From Pseudomonas fulva (GTDB lineage Bacteria > Pseudomonadota > Gammaproteobacteria > Pseudomonadales > Pseudomonadaceae): 64,000 nucleotides of DNA. The translations under genes and the position numbers were made by a program. The notes under the pieces were generated by a model. That model made no database searches. It saw only the letters and a program-made list of their open reading frames with translations, and had not been told where the DNA came from. How positions within the stretch are numbered: the first letter of the stretch is position 1; every line of letters begins with the position of its first letter. The DNA lies in NCBI RefSeq assembly GCF_023517795.1, contig NZ_CP082928.1, positions 1,922,001-1,986,000 on the forward strand, written 5' to 3'. Shown here one piece after another: positions 53,153 to 63,019 of this stretch.

Positions 53153-53889
53153 TCGTCCTCGCCTGGCGTCCAGGCCACAGCCTTCCCTTGCTGGTCGCTG
53201 CCAACCGCGATGAATTCCATGCCCGCCCGACCGCAGCCATGGCCGAGTGGCCGCAGACGCCCGGCCTGATCGCCGGGCGCGACCTGCAGGCCGGCGGCAC
53301 CTGGCTGGGCATCGGCCCCGATGGCCGCTTTGCCGCTCTCACCAATATCCGAGACCCGCAGGCTGAGCAGGGCTCCCGCTCACGCGGCGAACTGCCGCTG
53401 CGCTTTCTGCAGGGAAACCAGGGGCCAGAGGCTTTTCTGAACCAGCTGCGCCACGAGGCGGATGAATACAGCGGCTTCAACCTGCTGGTCGGCGACCGCC
53501 AGGCACTGTGGCACTTCAATTCGCACGGCGGACAGGCCCAGGCACTGCCGCCCGGCATCCATGGCGTTTCCAATGCCGGCCTGGATACGCCGTGGCCAAA
53601 GCTGCAGCAGGCCAAGGCAGCACTCGCCGATGCACTCGACGCAGCCGATGAGGAGCCGCTATTCGCGCTGCTGGCTGACCCCAATAGACCTGACGATACG
53701 GCGCTGCCGGATACTGGCGTGGGCCTGGATCTGGAGCGCCTGCTCGGCAGCGTGTTCATCACCAGCCCGAGCTACGGCACCCGCGCCAGCACGTTGCTAT
53801 TCACCTATGCCGATGGAGGACGGCGGATTATCGAACGCAGTTTCGGCCCTGAAGGTACGCCGATTGGCGAGGTGCGCTTCGAGCGCTAG
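53143..53889 (+). CDS. NRDE (TANGO2-like) family protein
   Basis: A 248-residue protein with the family-defining start MCLIVLAWRPGHSLPLLVAA and NRDEFHARPT (about 21-30), then GGTWLGIGPDGRFAALTNIR. The N-terminal Cys after Met is typical of Ntn-hydrolase folds, so processed Cys2 could be the nucleophile. TANGO2 relatives are linked to haem handling and lipid metabolism in eukaryotes; the bacterial role is unsettled. Confidence 0.9.
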   Translation: MCLIVLAWRPGHSLPLLVAANRDEFHARPTAAMAEWPQTPGLIAGRDLQAGGTWLGIGPDGRFAALTNIRDPQAEQGSRSRGELPLRFLQGNQGPEAFLNQLRHEADEYSGFNLLVGDRQALWHFNSHGGQAQALPPGIHGVSNAGLDTPWPKLQQAKAALADALDAADEEPLFALLADPNRPDDTALPDTGVGLDLERLLGSVFITSPSYGTRASTLLFTYADGGRRIIERSFGPEGTPIGEVRFER

Positions 53890-53930
53890 AGGGGCAAGAG
53901 CTGTCGCTGACCTGTTTTGCGTGAACGGGT

Positions 53931-53983
53931 GAGGACGTCTAGTCCATGCCCGTGATGCTTTCGCGGGCATGGCCCGCTCCCAC
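53931..53983. repeat. REP pair, GTGGGAGCGGGCC family
   Basis: CTAGTCCATGCCCGTG followed by CGCGGGCATGGCCCGCTCCCAC (53962-53983). The left arm is degenerate. It lies between the convergent NRDE and ptsP genes. Confidence 0.75.
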
Positions 53984-54006
53984 AGATAAACCGACAATTT
54001 CCGCCG

Positions 54007-56286
54007 TCAAGCCTGAATACCCGACGCCGGATTGAGCATCCGGCCCAGGCCCAGGTTGCGCAGGGCCAGTTGCAGGGTACTGTGGATAACCTGCGGGTTG
54101 TCGATGCGCATGGCCTGGCCAAGCAGGTCCTTGGCCTTGCTCAGGCTGATCTGGCGCAGCAGCCATTTCACCTTGGGCAGGTTGGTGGCGTTCATCGACA
54201 GGCTGTCGAAGCCCATGGCCATCAGCAGCACGGCGGCGCTCGGATCGCCGGCCATCTCGCCGCAGATGCTCACCGGTTTGCCTTCGGCATGGGCGTCCTC
54301 GACCACCTTGGTCAGCGCCTGCAGCACGGCCGGGTGGAGGAAATCGTAGAGGTCGGCGACCCGCGGGTTGTTGCGGTCCACCGCCAGCAGGTACTGGGTC
54401 AGGTCATTGGAGCCGACCGACAGGAAGTCCACCTGGCGAGCCAGGTCGCGGGTCTGGTAGACCGCGGCAGGAATCTCGATCATCACCCCGATCGGCGGCA
54501 GCGGCACGTCGGTGCCTTCGTCGCGCACCTCGCCCCAGGCGCGGTGAATCAGGTGCAGGGATTCCTCCAGCTCCTGGATGCCGGAAATCATCGGCAGCAG
54601 GATGCGCAGGTTGTTCAGGCCCTCGCTGGCCTTGAGCATGGCGCGCACCTGCACCAGGAAGATTTCCGGGTGGTCGAGGGTCACGCGGATGCCGCGCCAG
54701 CCCAGGAAGGGGTTCTCTTCCTTGATCGGGAAGTAGCTCAGCCCCTTGTCGCCGCCGACGTCCAGGGTACGCATGGTCACCGGCAGCGGATGGAAGGCGG
54801 TCAGCTGTTCGCGGTAGATGGCCAGCTGTTCCTTCTCGCTGGGAAAGCGATCCTTGATCATGAACGGCACTTCGGTGCGGTACAGGCCAACGCCCTCGGC
54901 ACCGCGCTCCTGGGCGCGCACCACATCGGCGAGCAGGCCGGTGTTGACCCACAGCGGCATCTGATGGCCGTCGAGCGTCTCGCAAGGCAGCGCGCGCAGG
55001 GCGTCGAGGCCCTTGGTGAGCTGGCGATCCTCCTCGACCACATCGGCGTACTGCTTGCGCAGGATCTCGCTGGGGTTGGTGAACACCTCGCCGTGGTAGC
55101 CGTCGACGATCAGCTGGATGCCGTCGATCTTCGAGTACGGCAGCTCAACCGCGCCCATGACCGTGGGAATCCCCATGGCCCGGGCGAAGATCGCCACGTG
55201 GGAGTTGCCCGAGCCCTGCACCGACACCAGGCCGACCAGCTTGCCTTCCGGCACTTCACCGAGCATGGCCGGCGACAGTTCCTCGGCGACCAGGATGCAG
55301 TTGTCCGGGTACACCAGGGTCTGCTGGCGGGCCTGCTGCAGGTAGGCGAGCAGGCGACGGCCCAGGTCGCGGACGTCCGAGGCGCGCTCGCGCAGGTAGG
55401 CGTCGTCCATCAGTTCGAAACGGTTGATGTGCTCGCTGACCACGTGGCGTAGGGCGCCCTGGGCCCACTGGCCGGTCTTGATGACGTTGACCACCTCGTT
55501 ACCGAGGGCCGCGTCTTCGAGCATCATCTGGTAGACGTCGAACAGCGCGCGCTCTTCCGGGCGCAGCTGGGTGGCCATGCGCTCGGAGAGGTTGCGCATG
55601 TCGGCACGCACGCCCTCCAGGGCGTTCTGGAACAGTTTCAGCTCGGCATCGATGTCGTCGATGCTCTTGTCCGGCACCACTTCCAGGTCGGCCGGCGGCA
55701 GCACCACCACAGCGGTACCGACCGCCGCACCGGGCGAGCCCGGCACGCCGACGAACTTGGCCTCCTGAATGCCCTTGCCCTGCTTGCCCAGGCCACGGAT
55801 CGAACCGGTAGCCTCGGCGTGGGCGATCACCCCGGCGAGCTGGGCGCTCATGGTGACCAGGAAGGCTTCTTCGCCTTCGTCGAACTGGCGGCGCTCCTTC
55901 TGCTGCACCACGAGCACGCCCATCACCCGCCGGTGGTGGATGATCGGTGAACCGAGGAAGGAGGCGTAGCGTTCTTCGCCGGTCTCGGCGAAGTAGCGGT
56001 AACGGGGATGTTCGGAGGCGTTTTCAAGGTTCAGCGGCTCTTCGCGGGTGCCGACCAGGCCGACCAGGCCCTCGTTCGGCGCCATGCTGACCTTGCCGAT
56101 CGAGCGCTTGTTGAGGCCGTCGGTGGCCATCAGCACGAAGCGGTTGGTCTCCGGGTCGAGCAGGTAGACCGAGCACACCTGGGTGCCCATGGTCTCCTTG
56201 ACGCGCTGCACGATGATGCCCAGCGCCGCCTTGAGATCCTTGGCGGCATTCACTTCCTGGACGATCTTGCGCAGCGTGTTGAGCAT
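54007..56286 (-). CDS. ptsP: PTS-Ntr enzyme I (phosphoenolpyruvate-protein phosphotransferase)
   Basis: A 759-residue EI-Ntr: N-terminal GAF domain (about 1-150), the swivelling phospho-His domain with His at about 363 (GSGNSHVAIFARAMGIPTV), and the PEP-binding barrel (VGLYRTEVPFMIKDRFPSEK, TLDVGGDKGLSYF; the closing GEMAGDPSAAVLLMAMGFDS). It starts the nitrogen-related phosphotransfer chain to NPr and EIIA-Ntr. It lies ten bases after rppH, a pairing conserved in proteobacteria. Confidence 0.97.
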   Translation of the reverse strand: MLNTLRKIVQEVNAAKDLKAALGIIVQRVKETMGTQVCSVYLLDPETNRFVLMATDGLNKRSIGKVSMAPNEGLVGLVGTREEPLNLENASEHPRYRYFAETGEERYASFLGSPIIHHRRVMGVLVVQQKERRQFDEGEEAFLVTMSAQLAGVIAHAEATGSIRGLGKQGKGIQEAKFVGVPGSPGAAVGTAVVVLPPADLEVVPDKSIDDIDAELKLFQNALEGVRADMRNLSERMATQLRPEERALFDVYQMMLEDAALGNEVVNVIKTGQWAQGALRHVVSEHINRFELMDDAYLRERASDVRDLGRRLLAYLQQARQQTLVYPDNCILVAEELSPAMLGEVPEGKLVGLVSVQGSGNSHVAIFARAMGIPTVMGAVELPYSKIDGIQLIVDGYHGEVFTNPSEILRKQYADVVEEDRQLTKGLDALRALPCETLDGHQMPLWVNTGLLADVVRAQERGAEGVGLYRTEVPFMIKDRFPSEKEQLAIYREQLTAFHPLPVTMRTLDVGGDKGLSYFPIKEENPFLGWRGIRVTLDHPEIFLVQVRAMLKASEGLNNLRILLPMISGIQELEESLHLIHRAWGEVRDEGTDVPLPPIGVMIEIPAAVYQTRDLARQVDFLSVGSNDLTQYLLAVDRNNPRVADLYDFLHPAVLQALTKVVEDAHAEGKPVSICGEMAGDPSAAVLLMAMGFDSLSMNATNLPKVKWLLRQISLSKAKDLLGQAMRIDNPQVIHSTLQLALRNLGLGRMLNPASGIQA

Positions 56287-56296
56287 GCTGACCTGC

Positions 56297-56776
56297 CTAA
56301 TCCCGTGCCAACAGGCGCGGTGCGAGTTCCTTGAGTGCGCGACGGTAGACTTCGCGCTTGAATGTAACCACCTGCCCCAACGGGTACCAGTAACTGACCC
56401 AGCGCCAGCCGTCGAACTCCGGCTTGCCGGTCAGGTCCATACGCACCCGTTGCTCGTCGGAGGTCAGGCGCAGCAGGAACCACTTCTGTTTCTGGCCGAT
56501 GCACAGCGGCTGGCTGTGCGTGCGCACCAGGCGCTGCGGCAGACGATACCTCAACCAGCCCCGGGTGCAGGCGAGAATTTTCACGTCCTGCTCTTCCAGG
56601 CCCACTTCTTCGTTCAGTTCGCGGTACAACGCTTCTTCCGGCGACTCGCGGTCATTGATACCGCCTTGCGGGAACTGCCAGGCATCCTGGTTAATTCGAC
56701 GCGCCCAAAGCACCTGGCCGACATCATTGGTGAGAATGATGCCGACGTTGGGGCGAAAACCATCAGGATCGATCAC
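56297..56776 (-). CDS. rppH: RNA pyrophosphohydrolase
   Basis: A 159-residue Nudix hydrolase with the Nudix box [25 protein letters not shown] (about 38-60) and the RppH-typical start [20 protein letters not shown]. It removes pyrophosphate from mRNA 5' ends and triggers decay. GTG start at 56776 gives the standard family length; the longer frame upstream has no family similarity. Confidence 0.95.
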   Translation of the reverse strand: MIDPDGFRPNVGIILTNDVGQVLWARRINQDAWQFPQGGINDRESPEEALYRELNEEVGLEEQDVKILACTRGWLRYRLPQRLVRTHSQPLCIGQKQKWFLLRLTSDEQRVRMDLTGKPEFDGWRWVSYWYPLGQVVTFKREVYRRALKELAPRLLARD

Positions 56777-56941
56777 GGCACACAACCTCGTAAACGCATG
56801 TCTCCGCATTGTTCCACAAAGCTCGCGACAGCGGCAACGCGCTCGGGCGGGACTGCACGGCGGCCCGTCGCGCGGTTTTCCCCGGGCCGGCAAAGCCGCT
56901 ATTCTGGCCGCCTCCATGGCCCTGTATGAAGAGGTGATGCT

Positions 56942-57595
56942 GTGCGTTTGGCTTTATTCGATCTCGACAATACCCTGCTTGGCGGCGACAGCGACCATGC
57001 CTGGGGCGACTGGCTGTGCGAGCGGGGGATTCTCGATGGCGCCACCTACAAGGCGCGCAACGATGCCTTCTATCAGGACTACCTGGCCGGGCGCCTGAAC
57101 ATCACCGACTACCTGAACTTCACCCTGGCCATCTTCGGTCGCACCGAGATGGCCCAACTCGATGCCTGGCACCGCGAGTTCATGGCCGAATGCATCGAGC
57201 CGATCATCCTGCCCAAGGCCCTGGCGCTGCTCGACAGGCACCGCGCCGCTGGCGACAAGCTGGTGATCATCACCGCCACCAACCGCTTCGTCACCGCCCC
57301 CATCGCCGCACGCCTGGGCGTCGACACCCTGCTGGCCACCGAATGCGAGATGGTCGACGGCCGCTACACCGGGCGCACCACCGACGTGCCGTGCTTCAAG
57401 GAAGGCAAGGTCACCCGCCTCAACCGCTGGATGCAGGAGAACGGCTTCGACCTGGACGGCTCGACCTTCTACAGCGACTCGATGAACGACCTGCCGCTGC
57501 TCGAGCAGGTCAGCTATCCGGTGGCCGTCGACCCGGATCCCAAGCTGATGGCCGAGGCGGAGGATCGCAACTGGCCGATCATGTCGCTGCGCTGA
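56942..57595 (+). CDS. HAD-family phosphatase (SerB-like subfamily)
   Basis: A 217-residue HAD hydrolase: motif [17 protein letters not shown] (Asp7 and Asp9), motif II IITATN (about 103), motif [20 protein letters not shown]. This IB subfamily contains phosphoserine, histidinol-phosphate and related phosphatases. GTG start at 56942. It is divergent from rppH and ends at a bidirectional terminator. Substrate not determinable. Confidence 0.9.
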   Translation: MRLALFDLDNTLLGGDSDHAWGDWLCERGILDGATYKARNDAFYQDYLAGRLNITDYLNFTLAIFGRTEMAQLDAWHREFMAECIEPIILPKALALLDRHRAAGDKLVIITATNRFVTAPIAARLGVDTLLATECEMVDGRYTGRTTDVPCFKEGKVTRLNRWMQENGFDLDGSTFYSDSMNDLPLLEQVSYPVAVDPDPKLMAEAEDRNWPIMSLR

Positions 57596-57614
57596 GATTT
57601 ATCGCGCAAAAAAG

Positions 57615-57645
57615 AAGCCGGCGCACAGGGCGCCGGCTTTTTTTT
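57615..57645. terminator. Bidirectional rho-independent terminator
   Basis: A 10-bp stem AAGCCGGCGC / GCGCCGGCTT with a five-base loop, an 8-T run on the plus side and an A-run (57608-57613) on the other. It serves the convergent HAD and SnoaL-like genes. Confidence 0.9.
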
Positions 57646-57662
57646 GCATCCGCACCATGCAT

Positions 57663-58196
57663 TTACAGGTGCTTGGCCTTGCTGGCCACCGAGGTCGGCA
57701 CCACCTCGGGCATGGCCGAAGAGTGGTGGTTGAGGATCTTCCACTGTCCGTCCACCAGGGTGTAGACGAAGGTGTAGCGCGCCTGCACGTCGGACTTCTC
57801 GCCGGCGGCATCGGTCAGGTGGAAGGTATAGACGCCGCTGTCCAGGGCGGTGGTCGGGCTCAGGCGACGGATTTCCCGGTAGTTGATCTCGCCGACCGGC
57901 TTGAGCGCCAGGAAGTGCTCGAAGTAGTCGCGGATTTCCGCCGAGTTGGCGCGCACCCGGTTGGACACCGTCGGCTGCAGCACGGCATCGGCGCTGTACA
58001 GGCTCACCACCTTGGCCACGTCACCGCTCTGCAGCGCCTGGTTCCACTGATCGAACAACCCGGCCACTTCACGATCGGCCGCTTCGGCCGGCGCCGTCGC
58101 CAGGCTGTCGTAGCGATAGGGTTTTTGCTCGGGAGCGGCCAGCAGCGGGGTACTGGCGCAGAACAGCAGGGCGGCGGCGATGGCGTGCATTTTCAT
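57663..58196 (-). CDS. Secreted SnoaL/SgcJ-like (NTF2-fold) protein
   Basis: A 177-residue protein with a signal peptide (MHAIAAALLFCASTPLLAAP) and an NTF2-like domain (EVAGLFDQWNQALQSGDVAK, VVSLYSADAVLQPTVSNRVR, VYTLVDGQWKILNHHSS). Proteins of this SgcJ/EcaC or DUF4440 group include small ligand-binding proteins and calmodulin-kinase association-like domains. Start at 58196 behind AGGAAA. Periplasmic; function unknown. It is divergent from the sensor kinase gene. Confidence 0.85.
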   Translation of the reverse strand: MKMHAIAAALLFCASTPLLAAPEQKPYRYDSLATAPAEAADREVAGLFDQWNQALQSGDVAKVVSLYSADAVLQPTVSNRVRANSAEIRDYFEHFLALKPVGEINYREIRRLSPTTALDSGVYTFHLTDAAGEKSDVQARYTFVYTLVDGQWKILNHHSSAMPEVVPTSVASKAKHL

Positions 58197-58368
58197 GATC
58201 GTTTCCTGTTTTTGGTTGACGAGGCCACTGTGCCCGGCGCTGTCAGCGCCGCCATCGGCTGGTTGGCGACATCGGCGTATGCCGATCGGCAGATGGGCGA
58301 GCAGCGGGCAGAGTCGATTTAATGGGATCATTGCCACCTGATCCGCGCCGCTTGCGCTGGAGAGCCCC

Positions 58369-59544
58369 ATGCACAATGACGACAGCAGTGCCCTGGCCTT
58401 GCGCAGCCAGTATCGACAGTGGGAAAGCCGGGCGGCGCGCCTGAGCCTGCTGGTCGATACCGGCCGCCAACTGGGCGCGCTGCCACCCAGGGAGATGGGC
58501 CTGCGCGTGCTGCAACGCGCCTGCGCGTTCTGCGCCCTGGACAGCGGCATGGTGGTCTGCGAACTGGCCGGCGAGCACCAGGTGCTGGCCAGCCACGGCG
58601 CCCTTTCCAGCGAGCAGCAGGTGGCGCTGCTGGCGCTGAGCGACAGCGCCACGCCCCAGGCCCAGTGCCTGCCCATCGACCAGGGCGGGCTGCAGCTGGT
58701 CATTCGCCTGCCCCTGGCCACGGCCCAGGGCCACAGCTTTGGCAGCGTGCTGCTGGCCAGCGCGGTGCGGATCAACCCGCCGGACGACGAAGACCTCGAG
58801 TCCCTGCAACTGCTCGCCACTCTGTTCGCCGCGCACCTGGAAACCCAGCGCCTGCATGGCGATCTGCTCGCCCGCGAGCGCACCATGTCGGAACTGGTGC
58901 ACCGCCTGCTCAATGCCCAGGAAGACGAGCGCCGGCGCGTGGCCTACGACCTGCATGACGGCCTCGCCCAGACCCTGGCCGGGTTGCACCAGCGCCTGCA
59001 GGGTTTCGCCAGCCAGTGCAGCGTGCTGCCCGATGCCCAGCAGCGGGAGCTGGGCACCATTCTCGACCTGGCCCAGCGCTGCGTGCGCGAGGGCCGCCAG
59101 GCCATCAACGGCCTGCGCCCCCAGCTGCTCGATGACTTCGGCCTGCTCCACGCCCTCGACAAGGAAGCCGACCGCCTGCGTGACGCGGGCCACCGGGTGC
59201 AGTGGCTGCAACGCAGCGATGCACGGCTGCCGGCCCACGTGGAAATCACCCTGTTTCGCATCGCCCAGGAAGGCATCAACAATATCCTCAAGCATGCCGG
59301 CCCCTGCAGCGTGCGCATCGGCCTGAGCAGCAGCGAAGCGGGCGCGATACTGCACATCGAGGATGACGGCCAGGGTTTCGAGGCACCGAGCCACAGGCCG
59401 ATCACCGGCAACAGCGGCCTGGGCCTGGCCGCCATGGGCGAACGCGCCAGCCTGCTGGGCGGCCGCCTGCAGTGCCAGAGCGCGCCAGGGCGCGGCACCC
59501 GGTTGCTGGCCCAGGTGCCCCACGCCGAGGAGATCGCCCCATGA
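58369..59544 (+). CDS. Cytoplasmic sensor histidine kinase (NarX/HisKA_3 type)
   Basis: A 391-residue kinase without membrane helices: a GAF-like N-terminal half (about 20-165), the HisKA_3 dimerisation box with the phospho-His in ERRRVAYDLHDGLAQTLAGL (about 187-206), N box RIAQEGINNILKHA, and G boxes DDGQGFE and GLGLAAMGERASLLGG. This kinase type pairs with LuxR-type response regulators, and one follows with an ATGA overlap. The signal is presumably cytoplasmic; no haem or flavin motif was recognised. Confidence 0.92.
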   Translation: MHNDDSSALALRSQYRQWESRAARLSLLVDTGRQLGALPPREMGLRVLQRACAFCALDSGMVVCELAGEHQVLASHGALSSEQQVALLALSDSATPQAQCLPIDQGGLQLVIRLPLATAQGHSFGSVLLASAVRINPPDDEDLESLQLLATLFAAHLETQRLHGDLLARERTMSELVHRLLNAQEDERRRVAYDLHDGLAQTLAGLHQRLQGFASQCSVLPDAQQRELGTILDLAQRCVREGRQAINGLRPQLLDDFGLLHALDKEADRLRDAGHRVQWLQRSDARLPAHVEITLFRIAQEGINNILKHAGPCSVRIGLSSSEAGAILHIEDDGQGFEAPSHRPITGNSGLGLAAMGERASLLGGRLQCQSAPGRGTRLLAQVPHAEEIAP

Positions 59545-60221
59545 CGACGCCCCTGCGCCTGGTACTGGCCGATGACCACGAGGTGACCCGCGCCGGCTTC
59601 GTGGCCATGCTCGGCGGCTGCGACGAATTCGCGGTGGTCGGCCAGGCCGCCGACGGCGACAGCGCGCTGCAGCTGTGCGAGCGCCTGCAGCCGGATATCG
59701 CCATCCTCGACATTCGCATGCCCGGCCTCAACGGCCTGGGCGCCGCGCGCCTGCTGCAACAGCGCATGCCGCAGCTGAAGGTGGTGATGTTCACCATGTA
59801 CGACAGCCCCGAACACCTGGAGGCTGCCATCGGCGCGGGCGCCGTGGGCTACCTGCTCAAGGATGCCACCCGTGACGAGGTGATCGCCGCGCTGCGCCGG
59901 GTTGCCGCCGGGGAGGAGGCGCTGAACAGCGCCGTCAGCGCACGCCTGCTCAGGCGCATCGCCGACCGCAGCAACGCCGGCACGCCGCCCACCGACACCC
60001 TCACCAACCGCGAGCGGCAGGTACTGGGCCTGGTGGCGGGCGGCTTCAGCAATCGCGAGATCGGCGAGAAGCTGGGCATCAGCGCCGGCACCGTGAAGAC
60101 CCATGTGGAGCGAGTGATCGCCAAGCTCGGCGTGGCCGACCGCACCCAGGCGGCGGTGCGCGGCATCGCCCTGGGCCTGGTCGCCCAGCCGGCGGCCGAC
60201 TGGCCGGGCGCCGCGCCATGA
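59541..60221 (+). CDS. NarL/LuxR-family response regulator
   Basis: A 226-residue regulator: receiver domain (about 5-120; VLADDHEVTRAGFVAMLGGC, phospho-Asp in IAILDIRMPGLNGLG, Lys in GYLLKDATRDEV) and LuxR HTH (about 155-215; LTNRERQVLGLVAGGFSNRE, IGEKLGISAGTVKTHVERVI). It is coupled to the upstream kinase by an ATGA overlap and overlaps the downstream hybrid kinase by four bases. Target promoters unknown. Confidence 0.94.
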   Translation: MTTPLRLVLADDHEVTRAGFVAMLGGCDEFAVVGQAADGDSALQLCERLQPDIAILDIRMPGLNGLGAARLLQQRMPQLKVVMFTMYDSPEHLEAAIGAGAVGYLLKDATRDEVIAALRRVAAGEEALNSAVSARLLRRIADRSNAGTPPTDTLTNRERQVLGLVAGGFSNREIGEKLGISAGTVKTHVERVIAKLGVADRTQAAVRGIALGLVAQPAADWPGAAP

Positions 60222-62542
60222 TGCGGCGTATCGACAACGCCTGGGCGGACCTGCCGCTGCGCGGCAAGGCCTTGGTCGGCATCTCGCTGCCGCTGGTGAT
60301 CCTGCTGATCTCCCTGGTGCTGATCTACATCACCGAGCGGCAGACCGCCGAAGCCGAAGAGGACGTGCGCCGGGTGCTGCAGGTCCAGGGCGATATCCAG
60401 GCCGTGCAGACCCTGCTGGCCGAGGGCGCGGCCAGCGTGCGCGGCTACCTGCTGACGCGCAGCGACGACTTTCTGCCCGCTTACCAGCAGACCGAGCCGC
60501 GCATCGAGGCGGCCCTGGCGCGCCTGGACGCCAATATCCGTGATGCCGAGGTGCGCCAGCGCCTGGAACGCATCCGCCCGCTGATCAGCAACCAGCTCCA
60601 CGGCCTGGATGTGCTGCGCAACGTCGACCTGCGCCAGGATCAGGAGCAGATCGCCGCCGTGCTCGACGAAAGCAAGCGCATGCTCGATACCCTGCGCAAC
60701 CAGATCGACGCCATGCGCGTGCGCGAAGACGCCCTGCTCGCCGACCGCACCGCCAATGCCGCGGACAACCGCCAGCGCATGCTGCTGGCCACCCTGCTGG
60801 CCGCCGGCTGCGGCCTGTTCGGCGCGATCGTCGCGGTGCTGCTGCTCTCCAGCGGTATCGTCAGCCGCGTGCAGCGGGTGCAGCGCAGCGCCCGCCACCT
60901 GGCGCTCGGCAACCCGCTGGAGCCGCGGCACCACGAGCGCGACGAGATCGGCCGCCTGGGCGCCAGCCTGGAGGAGGCCAGCCAGCTGCTGGCCCAGCGC
61001 GAACGTGCCCTGCGCGACAACGAGGAGCGCCTGCGCCTGATCATCGAGGGCGTGCGCGACTACGGCATCTTCGCCCTCGACCCGCAAGGCCACGTCACCA
61101 CCTGGAACGCCGGGGCCGAGCGGATCAAGGGCTACAGCGAAACCGAGATCATCGGCCGCCACTTCTCGCTGTTCTACCCACCCGAGCAGCGCCCGCACCA
61201 CCCGCTGTATGCGCTGCAGGTCGCCGCCGAAAAGGGCCGCTACGAGGAAGAAGCCTGGCGCCAGCGCCGCGACGGCTCGCGTTTCTGGGCCAGCGTGGTG
61301 ATCACCGCCCAGCACGATGCCAGCGGCACGCTGCGCGGCTTTTCCAAGGTCACCCGCGACATCACCGACCGCCGCGCTGCCGATATCGCCCTGCGCGCCG
61401 CCCGCGAGGAAGCCGAGAACGCCAGCCAGGCCAAGAGCGAGTTCCTGTCGCGCATGAGCCACGAGCTGCGCACCCCGCTCAACTCGATCCTCGGCTTCGC
61501 CCAGCTGCTCGACCTGGAATCGCCCAGGCCCCAGGTCACCCATATCCTACGCGCCGGCCAGCACCTGCTCACGCTGATCAACGAAGTGCTCGACATCGCC
61601 CGTATCGAGGCCGGCCGGCTGCCCATGAGCCCGGAAGCCATCGACCTGCACGGCGTGGTGCACGAGGCCATGACGCTGATCTCGCCGCTGGCCGACGAGG
61701 CCGGCATCCGCCTGTGCCCCCTGCCGCCGAGCACCGCGGCGGTTGGCGTGATGGCCGACCGGCAGCGGCTGATCCAGGTGCTGCTCAACCTGCTGTCCAA
61801 CGCGGTGAAGTACAACCGCCCCGGCGGCGAGGTGCACCTGGACATCGAGGTGCAGGGCGAGCGCCTGGCCCTGGCGGTCAATGACAGCGGCGCGGGCATC
61901 GCCCCGGCGGACCTGCAGCGGTTGTTCCGCCCCTTCGAGCGCCTCGGCGCCGACCAGCACAGCGAAGGTACCGGCCTCGGTCTGGCCCTGAGCCGCAACC
62001 TGCTGCAGGCCATGGACGGCACACTGGAGGTGATCAGCGTGGTCGGCAGCGGCAGCCGTTTCGTGCTGACGCTGCCGACGGCGCAGGTCGAGCCCCAGGC
62101 CAGCCACGACGACCCCTGGCGCCCTGCGCCCTTGCCGGCACCGCTGAACACGCTGGAAAGCGGCAGCCTGAAACGCGTGCTGTGCATCGAGGACAACCTG
62201 TCCAGCCAGGCATTGATCGAAACCCTGTTGCAGCGCCGGCCGGGCGTGCAGTTGCTGTCGAGCATGCAGGGCCAGCTCGGCCTCGACCTGGCGCGCCAGC
62301 ACCTGCCACGGGTGATCCTGCTGGACATCAACCTGCCGGATATGACCGGCATCGACGTGCTCAAGCGCCTGCGCGCCGACCCGCTGACCGCCGCCATCGC
62401 CGTGCTGATGATCACCGCCGACGCCAGCACCGCGGCCAGGCGCGCCATGCAGCAGGCCGGCGCCACGGCGATCCTCACCAAGCCCATTCACGTGCCGACC
62501 TTTCTGGCCTTTCTCGACCAGCACCTGCCGGAGCCCCCATGA
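60218..62542 (+). CDS. Hybrid sensor histidine kinase with CHASE3-like, HAMP, PAS and receiver domains
   Basis: A 774-residue membrane kinase. The first helix (GISLPLVILLISLVLIYITE) and second (LLATLLAAGCGLFGAIVAVL at about 190) bracket a periplasmic CHASE3-like helical domain. Then come HAMP (about 210-265), PAS (about 270-390; ITTWNAGAERIKGYSETEII-like), HisKA with His in FLSRMSHELRTPLNSILGFA (about 410), HATPase (NLLSNAVKYNRPGGE, GTGLGLALSRNLL) and a C-terminal receiver (RVLCIEDNLSSQALIETLLQ; phospho-Asp in VILLDINLPDMTG). No HPt domain. It is coupled to both neighbours. Confidence 0.93.
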   Translation: MMRRIDNAWADLPLRGKALVGISLPLVILLISLVLIYITERQTAEAEEDVRRVLQVQGDIQAVQTLLAEGAASVRGYLLTRSDDFLPAYQQTEPRIEAALARLDANIRDAEVRQRLERIRPLISNQLHGLDVLRNVDLRQDQEQIAAVLDESKRMLDTLRNQIDAMRVREDALLADRTANAADNRQRMLLATLLAAGCGLFGAIVAVLLLSSGIVSRVQRVQRSARHLALGNPLEPRHHERDEIGRLGASLEEASQLLAQRERALRDNEERLRLIIEGVRDYGIFALDPQGHVTTWNAGAERIKGYSETEIIGRHFSLFYPPEQRPHHPLYALQVAAEKGRYEEEAWRQRRDGSRFWASVVITAQHDASGTLRGFSKVTRDITDRRAADIALRAAREEAENASQAKSEFLSRMSHELRTPLNSILGFAQLLDLESPRPQVTHILRAGQHLLTLINEVLDIARIEAGRLPMSPEAIDLHGVVHEAMTLISPLADEAGIRLCPLPPSTAAVGVMADRQRLIQVLLNLLSNAVKYNRPGGEVHLDIEVQGERLALAVNDSGAGIAPADLQRLFRPFERLGADQHSEGTGLGLALSRNLLQAMDGTLEVISVVGSGSRFVLTLPTAQVEPQASHDDPWRPAPLPAPLNTLESGSLKRVLCIEDNLSSQALIETLLQRRPGVQLLSSMQGQLGLDLARQHLPRVILLDINLPDMTGIDVLKRLRADPLTAAIAVLMITADASTAARRAMQQAGATAILTKPIHVPTFLAFLDQHLPEPP

Positions 62543-63012
62543 GCGACGACTACCGCATCCTGATCATCGACGACCAGCGTCCCAACCTGGACTTGATGGA
62601 GCAGCTGCTGGCCCGCGAAGGCCTGCACAACGTGCTCAGCAGCACCCAGCCGACCCGGGCGCTGGAGCTGTACAACAGCTTCGAGCCGGACCTGGTGATT
62701 CTCGACCTGCACATGCCGGACTTCGACGGCTTCGCGCTGATGGAGCAGCTCAATCGGCGCATCCCGCAGAACGACTACGTGCCGCTGCTGGTGCTGACCG
62801 CCGACGTGACCCGCGCCACGCGCCTGCGCGCCCTGGCCTTGGGTGCACGGGATTTCATCAGCAAGCCGCTGGATGCCCTGGAAACCATGCTGCGGATCTG
62901 GAACCTGCTGGAAACCCGTGCGCTGTACAAGGCGCTGCGGGCGCGGCTGAGCGAGCCGCAACTCGAAGCGCTGCTGCAACCGTTGGTGGCGCAGCGCCAG
63001 GGCCGGCGTTAG
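62539..63012 (+). CDS. Stand-alone receiver protein with short helical tail
   Basis: A 157-residue response regulator: receiver at about 5-122 (ILIIDDQRPNLDLMEQLLAR, phospho-Asp in LVILDLHMPDFDGFALMEQL, Lys in ISKPLDALET) followed by about 35 helical residues (LLETRALYKALRARLSEPQL) and no DNA-binding or enzymatic output. Similar receivers are often joined to HD-GYP or kinase domains; here it stands alone and overlaps the hybrid kinase by four bases, so it likely takes phosphate from it or feeds back on it. Confidence 0.9.
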   Translation: MSDDYRILIIDDQRPNLDLMEQLLAREGLHNVLSSTQPTRALELYNSFEPDLVILDLHMPDFDGFALMEQLNRRIPQNDYVPLLVLTADVTRATRLRALALGARDFISKPLDALETMLRIWNLLETRALYKALRARLSEPQLEALLQPLVAQRQGRR

Positions 63013-63019
63013 CGCTGAG

